DNA of 64,000 bases from Methylovirgula ligni (GCF_004135935.1 NZ_CP025086.1:3162001-3226000); one strand, 5' to 3'. Shown: positions 8,445 through 18,204, numbered from the stretch's first letter. The notes: a model not told the origin generated them from the letters alone. A program made the numbers and translations.

Positions 8445-8957
8445 GTGCCGCGCATTCACGTCTGCTCGCTTTTTCAGATTGCCGATGTGACGGCGGCGAC
8501 CGGCGCCAGATCGCTCATCACCGTCATCAATCAAGGCATTTATGTCGATCGGCCGCCAGCCATCGCGCCCGAACGGCATTTACAGGTCGCGATTTCCGAC
8601 GTCTGCGAGGAAACGGAGGGACATATTCTGGCCGACAGCGGACATATCCAGAGCCTGATCGATTTCGTTCGCGCCTGGGACCAGGCCGAGCCGCTCGTGA
8701 TCCATTGTTTCGCCGGCGTCAGCCGTTCGACGGCGGGCGCCTTCATCGCCGCCTGCACGCTGAACCCGCAGGTCAATGAAGCGGAGATCGCGCGACGGAT
8801 GCGGCGCGCCTCCCCCACCGCGACGCCGAACATCCATCTCGTAAGCCTTGCCGACCAGGCCCTTGGCCGTGATGGCCGCATGATCACGGCGATCCGGGAA
8901 ATCGGCCGCGGCGCCGAGTGCTTCGAAGCTGAGCCTTTCGCGCTGGAGCTTTATTGA
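8445..8957 (+). CDS. Cysteine-based protein tyrosine/dual-specificity phosphatase-like protein
   Basis: A 170-residue protein with the phosphate-binding loop HCFAGVSRST at residues 87-96, giving the nucleophile C88 and R94 of the HCx5R(S/T) signature. D52 in ISDVCEE is a candidate general acid. The size fits a single phosphatase domain of the dual-specificity or PTP-like type; substrates could be proteins or phospholipids. Similar proteins are common single-copy genes in rhizobia. It starts with GTG at 8445 after GGGGAG, 128 bases beyond the HD gene, so it probably has its own promoter. Confidence 0.8.
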   Translation: MPRIHVCSLFQIADVTAATGARSLITVINQGIYVDRPPAIAPERHLQVAISDVCEETEGHILADSGHIQSLIDFVRAWDQAEPLVIHCFAGVSRSTAGAFIAACTLNPQVNEAEIARRMRRASPTATPNIHLVSLADQALGRDGRMITAIREIGRGAECFEAEPFALELY

Positions 8958-9048
8958 TGCGACAAGCCTCGGACGCCGCGCGACGTCAAACATGATAAAT
9001 GCGCAAACGTGATATAAGCCCGCAGCCAACGAATAACGGACCCGCCTC

Positions 9049-9297
9049 TTGACCGAGACCAACGACGATATCGCTACCCTTTCCTTCGAAAGCGCGATGA
9101 AGCAGCTCGAATCGATTGTCGACCGGCTCGAGAAGGGCAATGTCGAGCTTGAGGAATCGATCGCGATCTATGCGCGCGGCGAGGCGTTGAAGGCGCGGTG
9201 CGAAGCCCTGCTCAAGAGCGCCGAACAGAGAATCCAGAAGATCACCCTCGGCGCCGATGGCACGCCGACCGGCACCACGCCGCTCGACGTGGACTAG
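9049..9297 (+). CDS. xseB: Exodeoxyribonuclease VII small subunit
   Basis: Small subunit of exonuclease VII, which degrades single-stranded DNA and works in mismatch repair and recombination. The 82 residues match the family: a helical hairpin with [19 protein letters not shown] and [15 protein letters not shown], then a short acidic tail. The start is TTG at 9049. A TATAAG -10-like box is at 9013-9018. In many rhizobia xseB heads an isoprenoid cluster with dxs; here the next gene is the convergent potassium channel, two bases away, so xseB stands alone. Confidence 0.92.
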   Translation: MTETNDDIATLSFESAMKQLESIVDRLEKGNVELEESIAIYARGEALKARCEALLKSAEQRIQKITLGADGTPTGTTPLDVD

Positions 9298-9298
9298 A

Positions 9299-10207
9299 TC
9301 AGTCCGTCTCCTCCGGGGCGTTTTCGTTTTCCGTCCAACCAATCCGCGACAAATCGGCGATCGTGCGGCCTTGATCGTCGATAGCGACGGCGTCGGCATA
9401 GCGCTGGCCGAACAATATCTCTTCCGGAGCGTAATCCTTGCCGTCGTAGACATGCGCGGAGAGCATCGGATCGCGCGCCTCGATCGATAGAAAGAGCCGC
9501 GACACGAATTTCGAGAAGTTTTCCGCGTCGTAATTATAGAGCGGACTCTCGGCGTCGATCGGATGCATCAAGGTCCAGGTCAGTGGAAAGACCGGAATAT
9601 GCGCACGCGACAATCGCAGGTCGTAGATGCGGCGGAAGAACTGCCCTTCCGTCGTCCATTCGTTGATAAGGGCGGAAAGCTGCGCCTTCGTCTCGGCCAT
9701 CGCATGGGCGCGGCCGTTGCCGATGCGGATCATCAGCGTGCGCTGGCCGTTGAAATGGCCGACGACGGCGTTTCCCGCGTAGACGATCCGCGCGCGAGGG
9801 CGTGAAAAACGCACGAAGACGAGGCCGGTCATGATCGTCATAAACGTCATGCCGGCGAAAATCTCGACGGTCGCGACGATATGGCCGTAGAGAGTCGCCG
9901 GCGCCATCACGCCATAGCCGACGGTCGCCAGCGTCTCGAGGCTGAAGAAGAAAGCATCGCTCAGCGAGCCGGGATGAGCATTGGCCACGCTGCCCGGCTG
10001 CGCCAGATAGAGCAGCGCGAAGATGAAGTTCAGCGACAGATCGATCGTGAGAAGCGAGATGACGAAACGCGGCCAGCTCATCGCCAGAGCCAGATGATAA
10101 GGATCGCGCCAATCGAGCTTGCGCGCCTCGCGGCCCCGAAGCACGAAAGCGCCGCCGCGGAGCGTCATGCCCGAAGGTCTGAGTTTCCTGGCCTTTTCCT
10201 CTTTCAC
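9299..10207 (-). CDS. Inward-rectifier (KirBac-like) potassium channel
   Basis: A 302-residue two-helix potassium channel. After an amphipathic N-terminal slide-helix region (about 30-48) come TM1 (about 48-70), the pore helix and selectivity filter TVGYG at 95-99, and TM2 (about 109-133). A long C-terminal immunoglobulin-like cytoplasmic domain follows, typical of bacterial Kir channels. The start taken is GTG at 10207, preceded by GGAG; an ATG at 10168 would also keep the channel intact. It converges with xseB (two-base gap), and no partner gene is visible. Expected function is gated K+ flux across the inner membrane. Confidence 0.87.
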   Translation of the reverse strand: MKEEKARKLRPSGMTLRGGAFVLRGREARKLDWRDPYHLALAMSWPRFVISLLTIDLSLNFIFALLYLAQPGSVANAHPGSLSDAFFFSLETLATVGYGVMAPATLYGHIVATVEIFAGMTFMTIMTGLVFVRFSRPRARIVYAGNAVVGHFNGQRTLMIRIGNGRAHAMAETKAQLSALINEWTTEGQFFRRIYDLRLSRAHIPVFPLTWTLMHPIDAESPLYNYDAENFSKFVSRLFLSIEARDPMLSAHVYDGKDYAPEEILFGQRYADAVAIDDQGRTIADLSRIGWTENENAPEETD

Positions 10208-10274
10208 CCGAGCGCGATCTCCACCGATTCCGCTTTGGTAGCGGATCGGCGGAGAAAGTCGAGAGGAACCTAAG

Positions 10275-10493
10275 CTAACGGAATATCAGGCGGATCGGCT
10301 CGCAGGCGATTTCAAGATCGCCCGCCTGCGCCTGGCACTCTTCCTCGGCGTAATGCAAAGCTGCGGCCTGGTCGCGGAAAAGGCCGCCGCAGAGTCCGTG
10401 GGTTTCGACGACGATCCAATGAGCCTCGGTATCGCGTCCGACGACGAAATGCAGGGAGTTGGGCGCCGCTGCGCGCTGGTCTTCCGATGACAT
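10275..10493 (-). CDS. Small hypothetical protein
   Basis: A 72-residue soluble protein of unknown function. Its core (LHFVVGRDTEAHWIVVE, then a helix with RDQAAALHYAEEE) resembles the DUF2188-like pattern of a short beta-hairpin followed by a helix, seen in small stress-associated proteins, but the match is weak. The ATG at 10493 is the only sensible start. It sits upstream of the channel gene on the same strand with a 67-base gap. Confidence 0.55.
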   Translation of the reverse strand: MSSEDQRAAAPNSLHFVVGRDTEAHWIVVETHGLCGGLFRDQAAALHYAEEECQAQAGDLEIACEPIRLIFR

Positions 10494-10787
10494 GTTCGGG
10501 ATCAATGGGCCGCAAGAAAATCGACGGCACGAACGATCATGCAGAAAACGATGACGCAAGCGATCGCGCCGGCAAACAGAACCCTCGGGCCGGATGATGA
10601 TGTCGGGCGTCAATTCCGCGCGGCGAACACGTGCTCTCGATTTCATCTTCCTCTCCAACGCCGAAACCTCGGCAGCGAACGGAATCTGATGAAGAGAGCA
10701 TATAGATTCGAGAGGTCTCGAAACGCGGCGATATAAAAGCCGCATAGCCGAAAGCCAGGCGCGGCATATAAGCGCCGGCAAAAATGC
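10494..10787. other. Intergenic stretch, no gene supported
   Basis: This 294-bp gap between the glyS stop and the small hypothetical gene is visibly less GC-rich than its surroundings. Several short open frames cross it, but none has a convincing ribosome-binding site or family resemblance. It presumably holds the promoter of the small minus-strand gene. Confidence 0.4.
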
Positions 10788-12899
10788 CTATCCGGCGATC
10801 CTGGAGAAATCGGCAACTTTGTGGACTGCCTCGCGCAAAGCATTGAGCAGCCGCAGCCGGTTCAGCCGCAGCGCCGGATCCTCGGCATTGACCGTCACCT
10901 TGTCGAAAAAGGCATCGACTGGTGCGCGCAGATGCGAGAGCGCCCGCATGGCGGCGGCAAAATATTCGCCGCCGATAGCCACACCAGCGCCCGCGACGGC
11001 TGCGGTCAGGCCATCGGCCAAAGCGATCTCTTCCGGCAATTCAAGCTTGTCGCGCGCGAAAGGCTCAGAATAGCTTTTTGCCTCAGCCGGTGCCTTCTTC
11101 TCCTCGGCGCGGAGAATGTTGGCGGCGCGGCGATAGCCAGCGAGGAGATTCTTGCCATCATCGCCTTCGAGAAAGGCGCCAAGTGCATCGACCCGGCGGA
11201 CAACGAGCAGCAGGTCATCCTGGCCGGGCAATGCGAACACAGCATCGATAAGATCATGCCGCGCGCCCTTGTCGCGCAGATAGACCTTCAGCCGGTCGGC
11301 GAAGAAACCAAGCACCTGTTGCGGAAGATCGTCCGGCACGCCTTTGAGGCCCGCATAGCCGGTGCGCGCGGCCTGCACCGCCGCCACGAGCCGCAAACGC
11401 AGATCGTTTTCGAGGATGAGCCTGATGATGCCCAGCGCCGCACGACGCAGCGCATAGGGGTCCTTGCTGCCGGTCGGCTTTTCGTCGATGGCGAAGAAGC
11501 CCACGAGCGTATCGAGCTTGTCGGCCAAAGCCACGGCGACCGAAACCGGCGCAACCGGGATCGAGTCCGAAGGCCCTTGCGGGCGGTAATGTTCGCCGAT
11601 GGCGGCGGCGACCTCGGCCGGCTCGCCATGCGCGCGGGCGTAATATTGCCCCATCAAGCCCTGAAGCTCAGGAAACTCGCCGACCATTTCGGTGACGAGA
11701 TCGGCCTTGGCGAGTTTTGCCGCCCGTGCTGCGTGTTCAGGATCGGCGCCGACCTGCGGCGCCAGCCAGCGAGCGAGCTCGATCAGGCGCGCGACCCGCG
11801 CGGCCTGCGTCCCGAGCTTGGCGTGAAAGACGATATTTTCTAACTTTGGCAGCCGATCTTCAAGTTTCACTTGAAGATCGGTGTCGTAGAAGAACTTGGC
11901 ATCCGAGAGCCGCGCGCGGACGACGCGGGAATTGCCCGCGACGATGGCCGCGCCGCCGTCCGGCGCCGCGATATTGGCGACCAGCGCGAATTTGCCGGCA
12001 AGAGCCCCCGTCCCCGCGCTGCGCAACACGAAGCATTTCTGGTTGGCGCGGATCGTCGCCCGGATCACTTCCGGCGGCAGCGCCAGAAATTCGGGGTCGA
12101 AACTGCCGATGAGCACCACCGGCCATTCGACCAGTCCCGCGACCTCATCGAGCAGGCCCGCGTCCTCGACAAGCTCCAGCCCCTGAGCATGGGCCAGATT
12201 GCGCGCGTCATAAAGGATGATGTCGCGCCGCCGGGCCGGGTCCAGCACTACCTTCGCCTTTTCGAGCGAGGTCACATAATCGTCGAAGCGGCGCACCCGG
12301 ATCGCCTCCGGTGCCAAAAAACGATGGCCATAGGTGACATTGCCAGCCGCGATCCCGGCGACTGAAAAATGGACGACCTCCGGCTCTTCCGTCTCCGGCC
12401 CGAAAGTGGCAAGGATCGCATGCAGAGGGCGCACCCAGCGGAAGGCATCGGGCTTCACCGAATCGGCGCCCCAGCGCATCGACTTCGGCCACGGGAAATT
12501 GGCGAGGATGGGCGGCAGGATTTCCGCCAGCACCGCCTCGGTCGCCTGCCCCGGCCGCGCGATGGTGGCGACATAGAAATCGCCCTTTTTCGGATCGGTT
12601 TCGATCTGCGCGTCCGCAACGCTGGCAAGGCCCGCGCTTTTCAGAAAGCCGTTGATCGCCGCCGCCGGTGCATCGGTGCGGGGGCCTTTACGAACCTCCC
12701 TGGTGTCGTGCTGACGGGTGGGCAGCCCCTCGATATGCAGCGCGAGGCGGCGCGGCGTTGCGAAACTGCCGGCGGATTCGCCGAAGAGATTGCGTTCGGC
12801 CAGGGCGTCGGTGACGAGCTTTTTCAAATCCTGCGCCGCCTGCGCCTGCATGCGGGCGGGAATTTCCTCGGAAAAGAGCTCAAGCAGAAAATCGGGCAT
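10788..12899 (-). CDS. glyS: Glycyl-tRNA synthetase beta subunit
   Basis: Beta subunit of the alpha2beta2 glycyl-tRNA synthetase, involved in tRNA recognition. The protein is 703 residues, the family's usual length, and begins with the diagnostic [17 protein letters not shown]. The central part contains NQKCFVL and the C-terminal portion is a DALR-type anticodon-binding domain with the family ending FSRIAG. I chose ATG 12899; a GTG three codons upstream is possible. The alpha subunit gene glyQ, often close by, is not in this window on either side, so the two subunits are coded apart or glyQ is beyond the neighbours seen here. Confidence 0.97.
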   Translation of the reverse strand: MPDFLLELFSEEIPARMQAQAAQDLKKLVTDALAERNLFGESAGSFATPRRLALHIEGLPTRQHDTREVRKGPRTDAPAAAINGFLKSAGLASVADAQIETDPKKGDFYVATIARPGQATEAVLAEILPPILANFPWPKSMRWGADSVKPDAFRWVRPLHAILATFGPETEEPEVVHFSVAGIAAGNVTYGHRFLAPEAIRVRRFDDYVTSLEKAKVVLDPARRRDIILYDARNLAHAQGLELVEDAGLLDEVAGLVEWPVVLIGSFDPEFLALPPEVIRATIRANQKCFVLRSAGTGALAGKFALVANIAAPDGGAAIVAGNSRVVRARLSDAKFFYDTDLQVKLEDRLPKLENIVFHAKLGTQAARVARLIELARWLAPQVGADPEHAARAAKLAKADLVTEMVGEFPELQGLMGQYYARAHGEPAEVAAAIGEHYRPQGPSDSIPVAPVSVAVALADKLDTLVGFFAIDEKPTGSKDPYALRRAALGIIRLILENDLRLRLVAAVQAARTGYAGLKGVPDDLPQQVLGFFADRLKVYLRDKGARHDLIDAVFALPGQDDLLLVVRRVDALGAFLEGDDGKNLLAGYRRAANILRAEEKKAPAEAKSYSEPFARDKLELPEEIALADGLTAAVAGAGVAIGGEYFAAAMRALSHLRAPVDAFFDKVTVNAEDPALRLNRLRLLNALREAVHKVADFSRIAG

Positions 12900-13018
12900 G
12901 GGTTTCACAATGGCCGGGGGCGCGAGGCGCTTCTATAGGCGGGCGGCCGGCATTTCAATGTATTGCCGCGCGCCGCCCGAATGTTTAAGACCGGCACCTA
13001 GCTAACAAGGGGGCCGCC

Positions 13019-13405
13019 ATGCCCATTCTCGTCGAGATCGCCGCCGGCGAACTCATCGACAAGATGACCATTCTCGAGATCAAGCTCGATCGGATCGGCG
13101 AGGCTGGAAAGCGCGCCAACGTCCGCCGCGAATACGAGCAATTGAGCGCGGTCTTCCAGACACATGTGCCGCCGAGCGACAGACTCGCCGAACTCACCGC
13201 CGCCCTGAAGGACGCCAATCAGGAACTCTGGCATATCGAGGACGATATCCGCGAACGTGAACGAATCAAGGATTTCGGCCCGGAATTCATCGCCCTCGCC
13301 CGCTCGGTCTATCAGACCAACGACCGCCGGGCGGCACTGAAACGCGAGATCAATACCCTCCTGTTAAGCCCGATCGTCGAAGAAAAAAGCTATGCCGCCT
13401 ATTGA
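13019..13405 (+). CDS. DUF6165 family protein
   Basis: A 128-residue protein of a family without known function (DUF6165), recognised from MPILVEIAAGELIDKMTIL and the charged, helix-rich body. It has no signal peptide or membrane segment, and two likely coiled helices (about 15-50 and 55-85) with many Glu/Arg. In other bacteria such genes often lie near capsule or lipopolysaccharide genes, but here the neighbours are glyS (divergent) and nadK (downstream, same strand). GGGGG lies directly before the ATG. Confidence 0.8.
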   Translation: MPILVEIAAGELIDKMTILEIKLDRIGEAGKRANVRREYEQLSAVFQTHVPPSDRLAELTAALKDANQELWHIEDDIRERERIKDFGPEFIALARSVYQTNDRRAALKREINTLLLSPIVEEKSYAAY

Positions 13406-13471
13406 GCCGGGCGCCGCTTTCGGCGGTGTCCCTCAAGCCCAGCCTTGCGAACGGCGATGGATCGAGACCCG

Positions 13472-14275
13472 ATGACGAGCGAGAAGAACCCGCAGGTGAA
13501 GCGCCTCGCCTTCCTCAGCGCCGCGACGCCCGAGGCCGAGGCCGCGCGCGTCCGCCTCGTCCAGCTCTACGGCGACGGCGATCCGACGGCGGCGGATGTC
13601 ATTGTCGCGCTCGGCGGCGACGGGCTGATGCTCCAGACGCTGCACCGCTTCATGCGCACCGGCAAGCCGATCTACGGCATGAACCGTGGCTCGGTCGGCT
13701 TTCTGATGAACGAATACCGCGAAGAAAACCTGCTTCAGCGCCTGGAGGATGCCGAATCCTCGGTGGTGCATCCGCTGGCGATGATCGCCACGGATGTTCG
13801 CGGCAAGGTCGCGACCGCGATGGCGGTCAACGAGGTTTCGGTGCTGCGGCAATCCTATCAGGCGGCAAAAATCCGCATCTCGATCGACGGCAAGGAACGG
13901 CTCGCCGAGCTTGTGGCCGACGGCGTGCTGTTGGCGACGCCCGCCGGCTCCTCCGCCTATAATCTCTCAGTCGACGGGCCGATCCTGCCGCTCAATTCGC
14001 CGCTGATGGCACTGACGCCCATTTCCGCCTTCCGCCCCCGGCGCTGGCGCGGCGCGCTTCTGCCCGACACGGCGCAAGTCACGCTGGACGTGCTGGAGGC
14101 CGAGAAGCGCCCGGTCGCGGCCGTCGCCGACCATTTCGAATTCCGCGACGTCGTGAAAGTCGAAATCGCCATGGATCATGCGACGAACCTCGTCATTCTG
14201 CATGATCCCGGCCATTCGCTGGACGAGCGGATTCTGCGCGAACAATTCGGCTTTGAAGATGAACGACGCCATTAA
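13472..14275 (+). CDS. nadK: NAD kinase
   Basis: ATP-dependent phosphorylation of NAD to NADP in the cytoplasm. The 267-residue protein has the GGDG signature at residues 48-51 ([10 protein letters not shown]), the [10 protein letters not shown] segment, NEVSVLR and the C-terminal glycine-rich [18 protein letters not shown]. The ATG at 13472 is taken; in-frame ATG 13457 and TTG 13445 also exist. The last 17 bases overlap the following Nudix gene in another frame, which suggests coupled translation of two nucleotide-handling enzymes. Confidence 0.93.
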   Translation: MTSEKNPQVKRLAFLSAATPEAEAARVRLVQLYGDGDPTAADVIVALGGDGLMLQTLHRFMRTGKPIYGMNRGSVGFLMNEYREENLLQRLEDAESSVVHPLAMIATDVRGKVATAMAVNEVSVLRQSYQAAKIRISIDGKERLAELVADGVLLATPAGSSAYNLSVDGPILPLNSPLMALTPISAFRPRRWRGALLPDTAQVTLDVLEAEKRPVAAVADHFEFRDVVKVEIAMDHATNLVILHDPGHSLDERILREQFGFEDERRH

Positions 14276-14840
14276 GATCCTTCGGCGCGAGATCGTCTCG
14301 CGCGGCTTCGGCCTGCTCGAACGTGTCACCTTCTGGCGGCGCAAGTTCAACGGCGCGCCGCGGGAGTTCACGCGCGAATTCTATGACAGCGGGCCGGGCG
14401 CCACGATCCTGCTCTACGATCCGGAGCGCAGGCGCATTGTCCTCGTGCGGCAGTTTCGCCCGGCCGCCTATCTCGTCGAGGGGCGCGACAGCCTGATCGA
14501 GACCTGCGCCGGCAAGCTCGAGGGCGCGGCGGCGGCCGACCGCATCGTCACCGAAGTTCTGGAAGAGACGGGCTTCAAGATCGAAAGGCCGACCTATCTC
14601 TTTTCCGCCTTCATGAGCCCCGGCGTCTATGCGGAGAAGATCAGCTTCTTCACCGCGCCCTACACGCCGCAGGATCGGGTCGCGGATGGCGGCGGACTCG
14701 ACGACGAAAACGAGGACATCGAAATCCTCGAGCCGACGCTCGAGGAGGCGCTCGACATGATCACGCGCGGCGAGATCGAGGACGCCAAGACGATCCTGCT
14801 CATCCATTACGCCGTGCTGCACCGGCTGCTGGAGCGCTAG
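14259..14840 (+). CDS. NudK-like Nudix hydrolase (sugar-nucleotide pyrophosphatase)
   Basis: A 193-residue Nudix hydrolase. The box runs at about residues 85-106 ([16 protein letters not shown]), keeping the EE pair but with threonine where most members have the arginine of REx2EE. The context ETCAG before it, SPGVYAEK after it and [10 protein letters not shown] near the C-terminus match E. coli NudK, a GDP-mannose hydrolase, better than ADP-ribose pyrophosphatase NudF. The ATG lies inside the end of nadK. Its stop codon shares the palindrome CTAG with the stop codon of the convergent DUF2336 gene. Confidence 0.85.
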   Translation: MNDAIKILRREIVSRGFGLLERVTFWRRKFNGAPREFTREFYDSGPGATILLYDPERRRIVLVRQFRPAAYLVEGRDSLIETCAGKLEGAAAADRIVTEVLEETGFKIERPTYLFSAFMSPGVYAEKISFFTAPYTPQDRVADGGGLDDENEDIEILEPTLEEALDMITRGEIEDAKTILLIHYAVLHRLLER

Positions 14841-16135
14841 GCCGCTGCCAGTTCGGCCTCGATAGCGGCGAGATCGATGGTAATCCCGGCCGGGGCGGCT
14901 TCGGCCACTTCCTCATCGCTGAGCCGCAGCGGCGGTTCTTCCGGCAAAGGGAGAGCCGGTATTTCCTCGCTCGCGACGAGGCGTTCGACGCCTTCCATCC
15001 TGTCGGGCAGCGCCGCCGAGAATTGCCGGGCCTCATCGCGCGCGGCCTCGGCCGCGAAGCGCCGCAGAACCGCGAGCAGCGAGTCGAGTTCGCCGGTATT
15101 TTCGGCCTTGCAAGCGGTCAGCACGCGCTCGACCCGCTGGCGCGACAGGCTCGCGCCGGAGGTGTCGCCGACTTCGCCGTTGCTCAAGGCTTCGATCGCG
15201 GCCCGAAATGCCGGCAATAGCGCGTCCGGCAGGCCGGCCCGGCGATAAAGTGCGGCAAACCCCGAGCCGCGCCAGTCGCGGGTCAGGCCCTTCACGCGCA
15301 GCGGCGGCAGGCCGGACAGTTCCGTCAGCGCGGCTTCGAGAAGGCTCGCATTGCCGCTGAGCAGAGCGCGCAGGAGAAGGCTCGCGGTCAACTGGCCACA
15401 GGCGCGCAAATGCGCGATCAGCGCCGCCGCGCCATTCTCGCCCTCCTCGCTCGTCGCGGCGATGATCACTCGTGCTTGTTCGCAGGCATCGCGCGTCACG
15501 CGCTGCGCCCGCTCGCCGGACATCCATTCGCGTTCGATGACGAAGGCGCGAAGCGCGTCGGCCATCGCGGCGACGAGGTCGGCCCGTAGCGCCGTCGGCA
15601 AGCCGGGCCGCATGAGAAGGGCTTCACGCATCTCGCCATCGGCACCAAACCGCTCGACCATTCGGCGCAGGGAAAATTCCGGCACCTCGGCGCCGGGATT
15701 GATGGCGAGTGAGATCAGCGCCTCGCGGGCCCCGACTTCGGCCAGCGCAGCGGCCACCGCCGGCGAAACATTCGGGCGCAAGGCGATGGCAGATTGCGCA
15801 ATGGCATCGCCGATCGCGGCGCAGTCGATGAGATCGGAATCCGAGAGGACGGGCGAACGGCCGAGAATGATCGAGGAAACATCCGACTGGTCGTCGGCGA
15901 GGCCGAGCACGAGATGATGCGGCGCATTCGGCGCGCTGGCAAAGACCTCGGCGAGCGCCCGGCGTACCAGCGGCGAAGGATCGTCGAGGAGCCCTGTGAG
16001 GGCGAGTTCGGCTTCCTCGTGCTCGGCGGGATCGAGATCGGTGATGAGATAAACCCGGGCCAGGGCCGCGGCTGCTTCCGCCCGCTGTGCCGCGCCGGCG
16101 GTCCGCGCCCAATGCATGAATCGACGCACAATCAT
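14837..16135 (-). CDS. DUF2336 domain protein
   Basis: A 432-residue, alanine- and leucine-rich, all-helical protein of the DUF2336 family, common in alphaproteobacteria and without an assigned function. The N-terminal half has HEAT-like character (repeated LTGLLDDPSPLVRRALAE-like segments at about 40-100). No signal peptide is seen, so it is cytoplasmic. I start it at ATG 16135 (MIVRRFMHW). The gene ends in a CTAG shared with the opposite Nudix gene and is divergent from the CitE-like gene. A signalling or scaffold role is often guessed for the family, but there is no evidence here. Confidence 0.8.
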   Translation of the reverse strand: MIVRRFMHWARTAGAAQRAEAAAALARVYLITDLDPAEHEEAELALTGLLDDPSPLVRRALAEVFASAPNAPHHLVLGLADDQSDVSSIILGRSPVLSDSDLIDCAAIGDAIAQSAIALRPNVSPAVAAALAEVGAREALISLAINPGAEVPEFSLRRMVERFGADGEMREALLMRPGLPTALRADLVAAMADALRAFVIEREWMSGERAQRVTRDACEQARVIIAATSEEGENGAAALIAHLRACGQLTASLLLRALLSGNASLLEAALTELSGLPPLRVKGLTRDWRGSGFAALYRRAGLPDALLPAFRAAIEALSNGEVGDTSGASLSRQRVERVLTACKAENTGELDSLLAVLRRFAAEAARDEARQFSAALPDRMEGVERLVASEEIPALPLPEEPPLRLSDEEVAEAAPAGITIDLAAIEAELAAA

Positions 16136-16229
16136 TGTATCTTCCTGCCGCGCCGCCCCGAAGCATCGGCGTCTTAAGCTCCTGTTCACCATCCGCGATC
16201 ATGGTAAACGTACCCTTAAGGCAGTGCTC

Positions 16230-16877
16230 ATGCTCGTTCATCTTTCGGTTCCGGCCTCCGGGACGCCCGAGACGGCGCTGAAGCATCGCGCCGATGCGCT
16301 TTGGCTCGACGGGGACCCGGCTGCAGCAGCGGAATTTGTTCGCGCCGCACGGCGCGTCGGGGCGGGACTAAGGCTCTACGTCCGTGTAAGCGGCCTCGAC
16401 GGCCCGATCGAGGCAGAACTCGACGCGCTTATGCCTGCGGCGCCGGACGGGATCGTGTTGCCGGCACGGGGCGGCGCCGATGTTCAGCATCTCGGCGTCA
16501 AGCTCGCGGTCCGGGAGGCGGAACTCGGTATCGCGGACAGAGCGATGCGGATCATCGCGCTTGCCGGCGCCACACCCGGCGCGATTTTCCAATTGCCGAG
16601 CTTCGCCGGTGCCAGCGCGAGGCTTGTGGCGCTCGCCTTCGACGCAAGCGCGCTCGCGGCATCTCTCGGCACGAATGATGACGCGCCCGGCGCGCCTCTA
16701 ACTCTCGCCCGCAATCTCACCTTGTTCGCGGCCAAAGCCGCCGGGGTTTCGGCCCTCCTCGTGGAAAACGGCGCGATGGATTTGACGATATTCAGTCAAC
16801 AGGCGAAGCAGGCGGCTTTCGACGGGATCGTCACGGCACGGGCGGACGCCATCGCCGCGATACGCGCCGCACGCTGA
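16230..16877 (+). CDS. Divergent HpcH/HpaI (CitE-like) aldolase-fold protein
   Basis: A 215-residue protein resembling a trimmed citrate-lyase beta/HpcH-HpaI barrel: it opens with a CitE-like strand (LVHLSVPAS), then ADALWLDGD where active members have a LEDAV motif, IVLPARGGADVQHL (strand with VPK-like turn), and a final FDGIVTARADAIAAI. Usual members have 270-300 residues, and the metal-binding Glu/Asp set is not obvious. It may be a pseudoenzyme, or an enzyme with a changed active site. The ATG at 16230 is chosen because the fold starts there. It is divergent from DUF2336. Confidence 0.6.
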   Translation: MLVHLSVPASGTPETALKHRADALWLDGDPAAAAEFVRAARRVGAGLRLYVRVSGLDGPIEAELDALMPAAPDGIVLPARGGADVQHLGVKLAVREAELGIADRAMRIIALAGATPGAIFQLPSFAGASARLVALAFDASALAASLGTNDDAPGAPLTLARNLTLFAAKAAGVSALLVENGAMDLTIFSQQAKQAAFDGIVTARADAIAAIRAAR

Positions 16878-16883
16878 CGCTCT

Positions 16884-17492
16884 TCAAATCCTCGGCGGCC
16901 GCAGCATCTCGAACAAATGATCGGCGACGGCATAGTCCATGTAGCCGCACCGCGCGAGCGGCCGCATGGCCGCCGCATCGACCCGCCCATCCCTGATGAA
17001 GGCATCGTCGATATAGACGCCGACGACCTGACCGAAGATGAGGATGTTGCCCGTCAGCCCGCCGTCCATGTCCTGCAAGGACAGGATATTGACGACCTTG
17101 CATTCCAACGCGGCGGGACTCAGCGCGACACGTGGCGGCGCGACGAAACGCGACGGCGCCGGCTCGAGGCCGGCGAAGGCGAACTCGCTCTCGCCGCGTG
17201 GCAGGTTCGCCGCCGTCAGGTTCATCTTTTCGTGCAGATCATAGGTCGCCATGTTCCAGACGAATTCGCGCGTCTCGCTCGCGAAAGTCGCGGAATCCTT
17301 CCAGCCCGACGAGGACAGCATAAGGATCGGCGGCTTTTCCGCGACCGCGTTGAAGAAGGAATAGGGCGCGAGATTGATCGCGCCGCTTTTGCTTTTGGTC
17401 GAGACCCAGCCAATCGGCCGCGGCGCGATCAGCGCCTTGAACGGATCATGCGGCAGCAAGCTCTTGTCGCGATGTTCCGGTGCGTAAAACAT
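16884..17492 (-). CDS. Flavin reductase family (split-barrel FMN) protein
   Basis: A 202-residue FMN-binding split-barrel protein of the flavin-reductase-like family. The diagnostic LIAPRPIGWVST (about residues 21-32) and the INLAPYSFFNAV segment that binds FMN (about 39-50) are present, followed by LMLSSSGWKDSATFA. Members reduce flavins for partner monooxygenases or act as oxidoreductases on their own; no monooxygenase gene is next to it. The nitroreductase lies just upstream on the same strand, nine bases away, so the two flavoproteins form an operon. Confidence 0.85.
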   Translation of the reverse strand: MFYAPEHRDKSLLPHDPFKALIAPRPIGWVSTKSKSGAINLAPYSFFNAVAEKPPILMLSSSGWKDSATFASETREFVWNMATYDLHEKMNLTAANLPRGESEFAFAGLEPAPSRFVAPPRVALSPAALECKVVNILSLQDMDGGLTGNILIFGQVVGVYIDDAFIRDGRVDAAAMRPLARCGYMDYAVADHLFEMLRPPRI

Positions 17493-17501
17493 TCGGCCCC
17501 A

Positions 17502-18080
17502 TCAGATTCCGAATTGGGTCACGATCTCGGAAAATTGCGGGCGCACGCGATCCTCGCGCGGACCGGCATTGTGACCGATGTGAATGAAGCCCGCGATCTT
17601 TTCATGCTCCGCAAGACCGAAACGCGCCAACACTGTGCGGTCGTAGGCAAACCATTCGGTGAGCCAGATGCTGGCGAAGCCAAGCGCGTTGGCGGCGATC
17701 TCCAGATTGAAGCAGACGGCGCCGGCGCACAGCACCTGCTCCCATTCCGGAACTTTGACATGCGACGCCACGCGGGAAACCACAGCGACCACCAGCGGCG
17801 CCTGCGCGAGGCGCTTGCGCTCCTTGGCGAGATCGGCGGCGCTCGCCTCGGGATGCGCGGCCGCGAAGACTTCGGCGATGATTTCGCCCGCCTTGTCGCG
17901 CCCCGGACCCTCGAAAACGATGAAGCGAAAGGGGACAAGCTTGCCGTGGTCCGGCACCCGCGCGGCGAGCGTCAGCAGAAGTTCGCGCTCTTCCGCCGTC
18001 GGGCCCTGTCCGGCGAGCGCCACCGGCGGCGCGGAACGGCGTGTGCGCAGAAGTTCGATCGTCGCATTGCTCAAGTTCAT
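17502..18080 (-). CDS. Nitroreductase family protein (YdjA-like)
   Basis: A 192-residue FMN-dependent oxidoreductase of the nitroreductase fold, closest by eye to E. coli YdjA: IELLRTRRSAPP at the start, then RVPDHGKLVPFRFIV, HVKVPEWEQVLCAGA and IAGFIHIG. The physiological substrate of this group is not known. ATG 18080 is chosen because a strong GGAGG lies seven bases upstream; a longer version starting at 18131 would run into the divergent gene's promoter. It precedes the flavin reductase gene by nine bases. Confidence 0.85.
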   Translation of the reverse strand: MNLSNATIELLRTRRSAPPVALAGQGPTAEERELLLTLAARVPDHGKLVPFRFIVFEGPGRDKAGEIIAEVFAAAHPEASAADLAKERKRLAQAPLVVAVVSRVASHVKVPEWEQVLCAGAVCFNLEIAANALGFASIWLTEWFAYDRTVLARFGLAEHEKIAGFIHIGHNAGPREDRVRPQFSEIVTQFGI

Positions 18081-18204
18081 CGCCTCCAATTCCTGAATAT
18101 CGTGTAGGCTCAATGGCATGGAATATTCCAAGCCGCACGTGTTTTCGGCCCCTTCCCAGATACCGAGCCATCACAAAGCCGAATTTTACGGCAAAAAGCC
18201 GCCT

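Noticed and set aside
10494-10787. One of several 65-76 residue frames before glyS's end as a small gene
   Set aside because: No RBS, no family resemblance and competing frames on both strands; coding cannot be supported.
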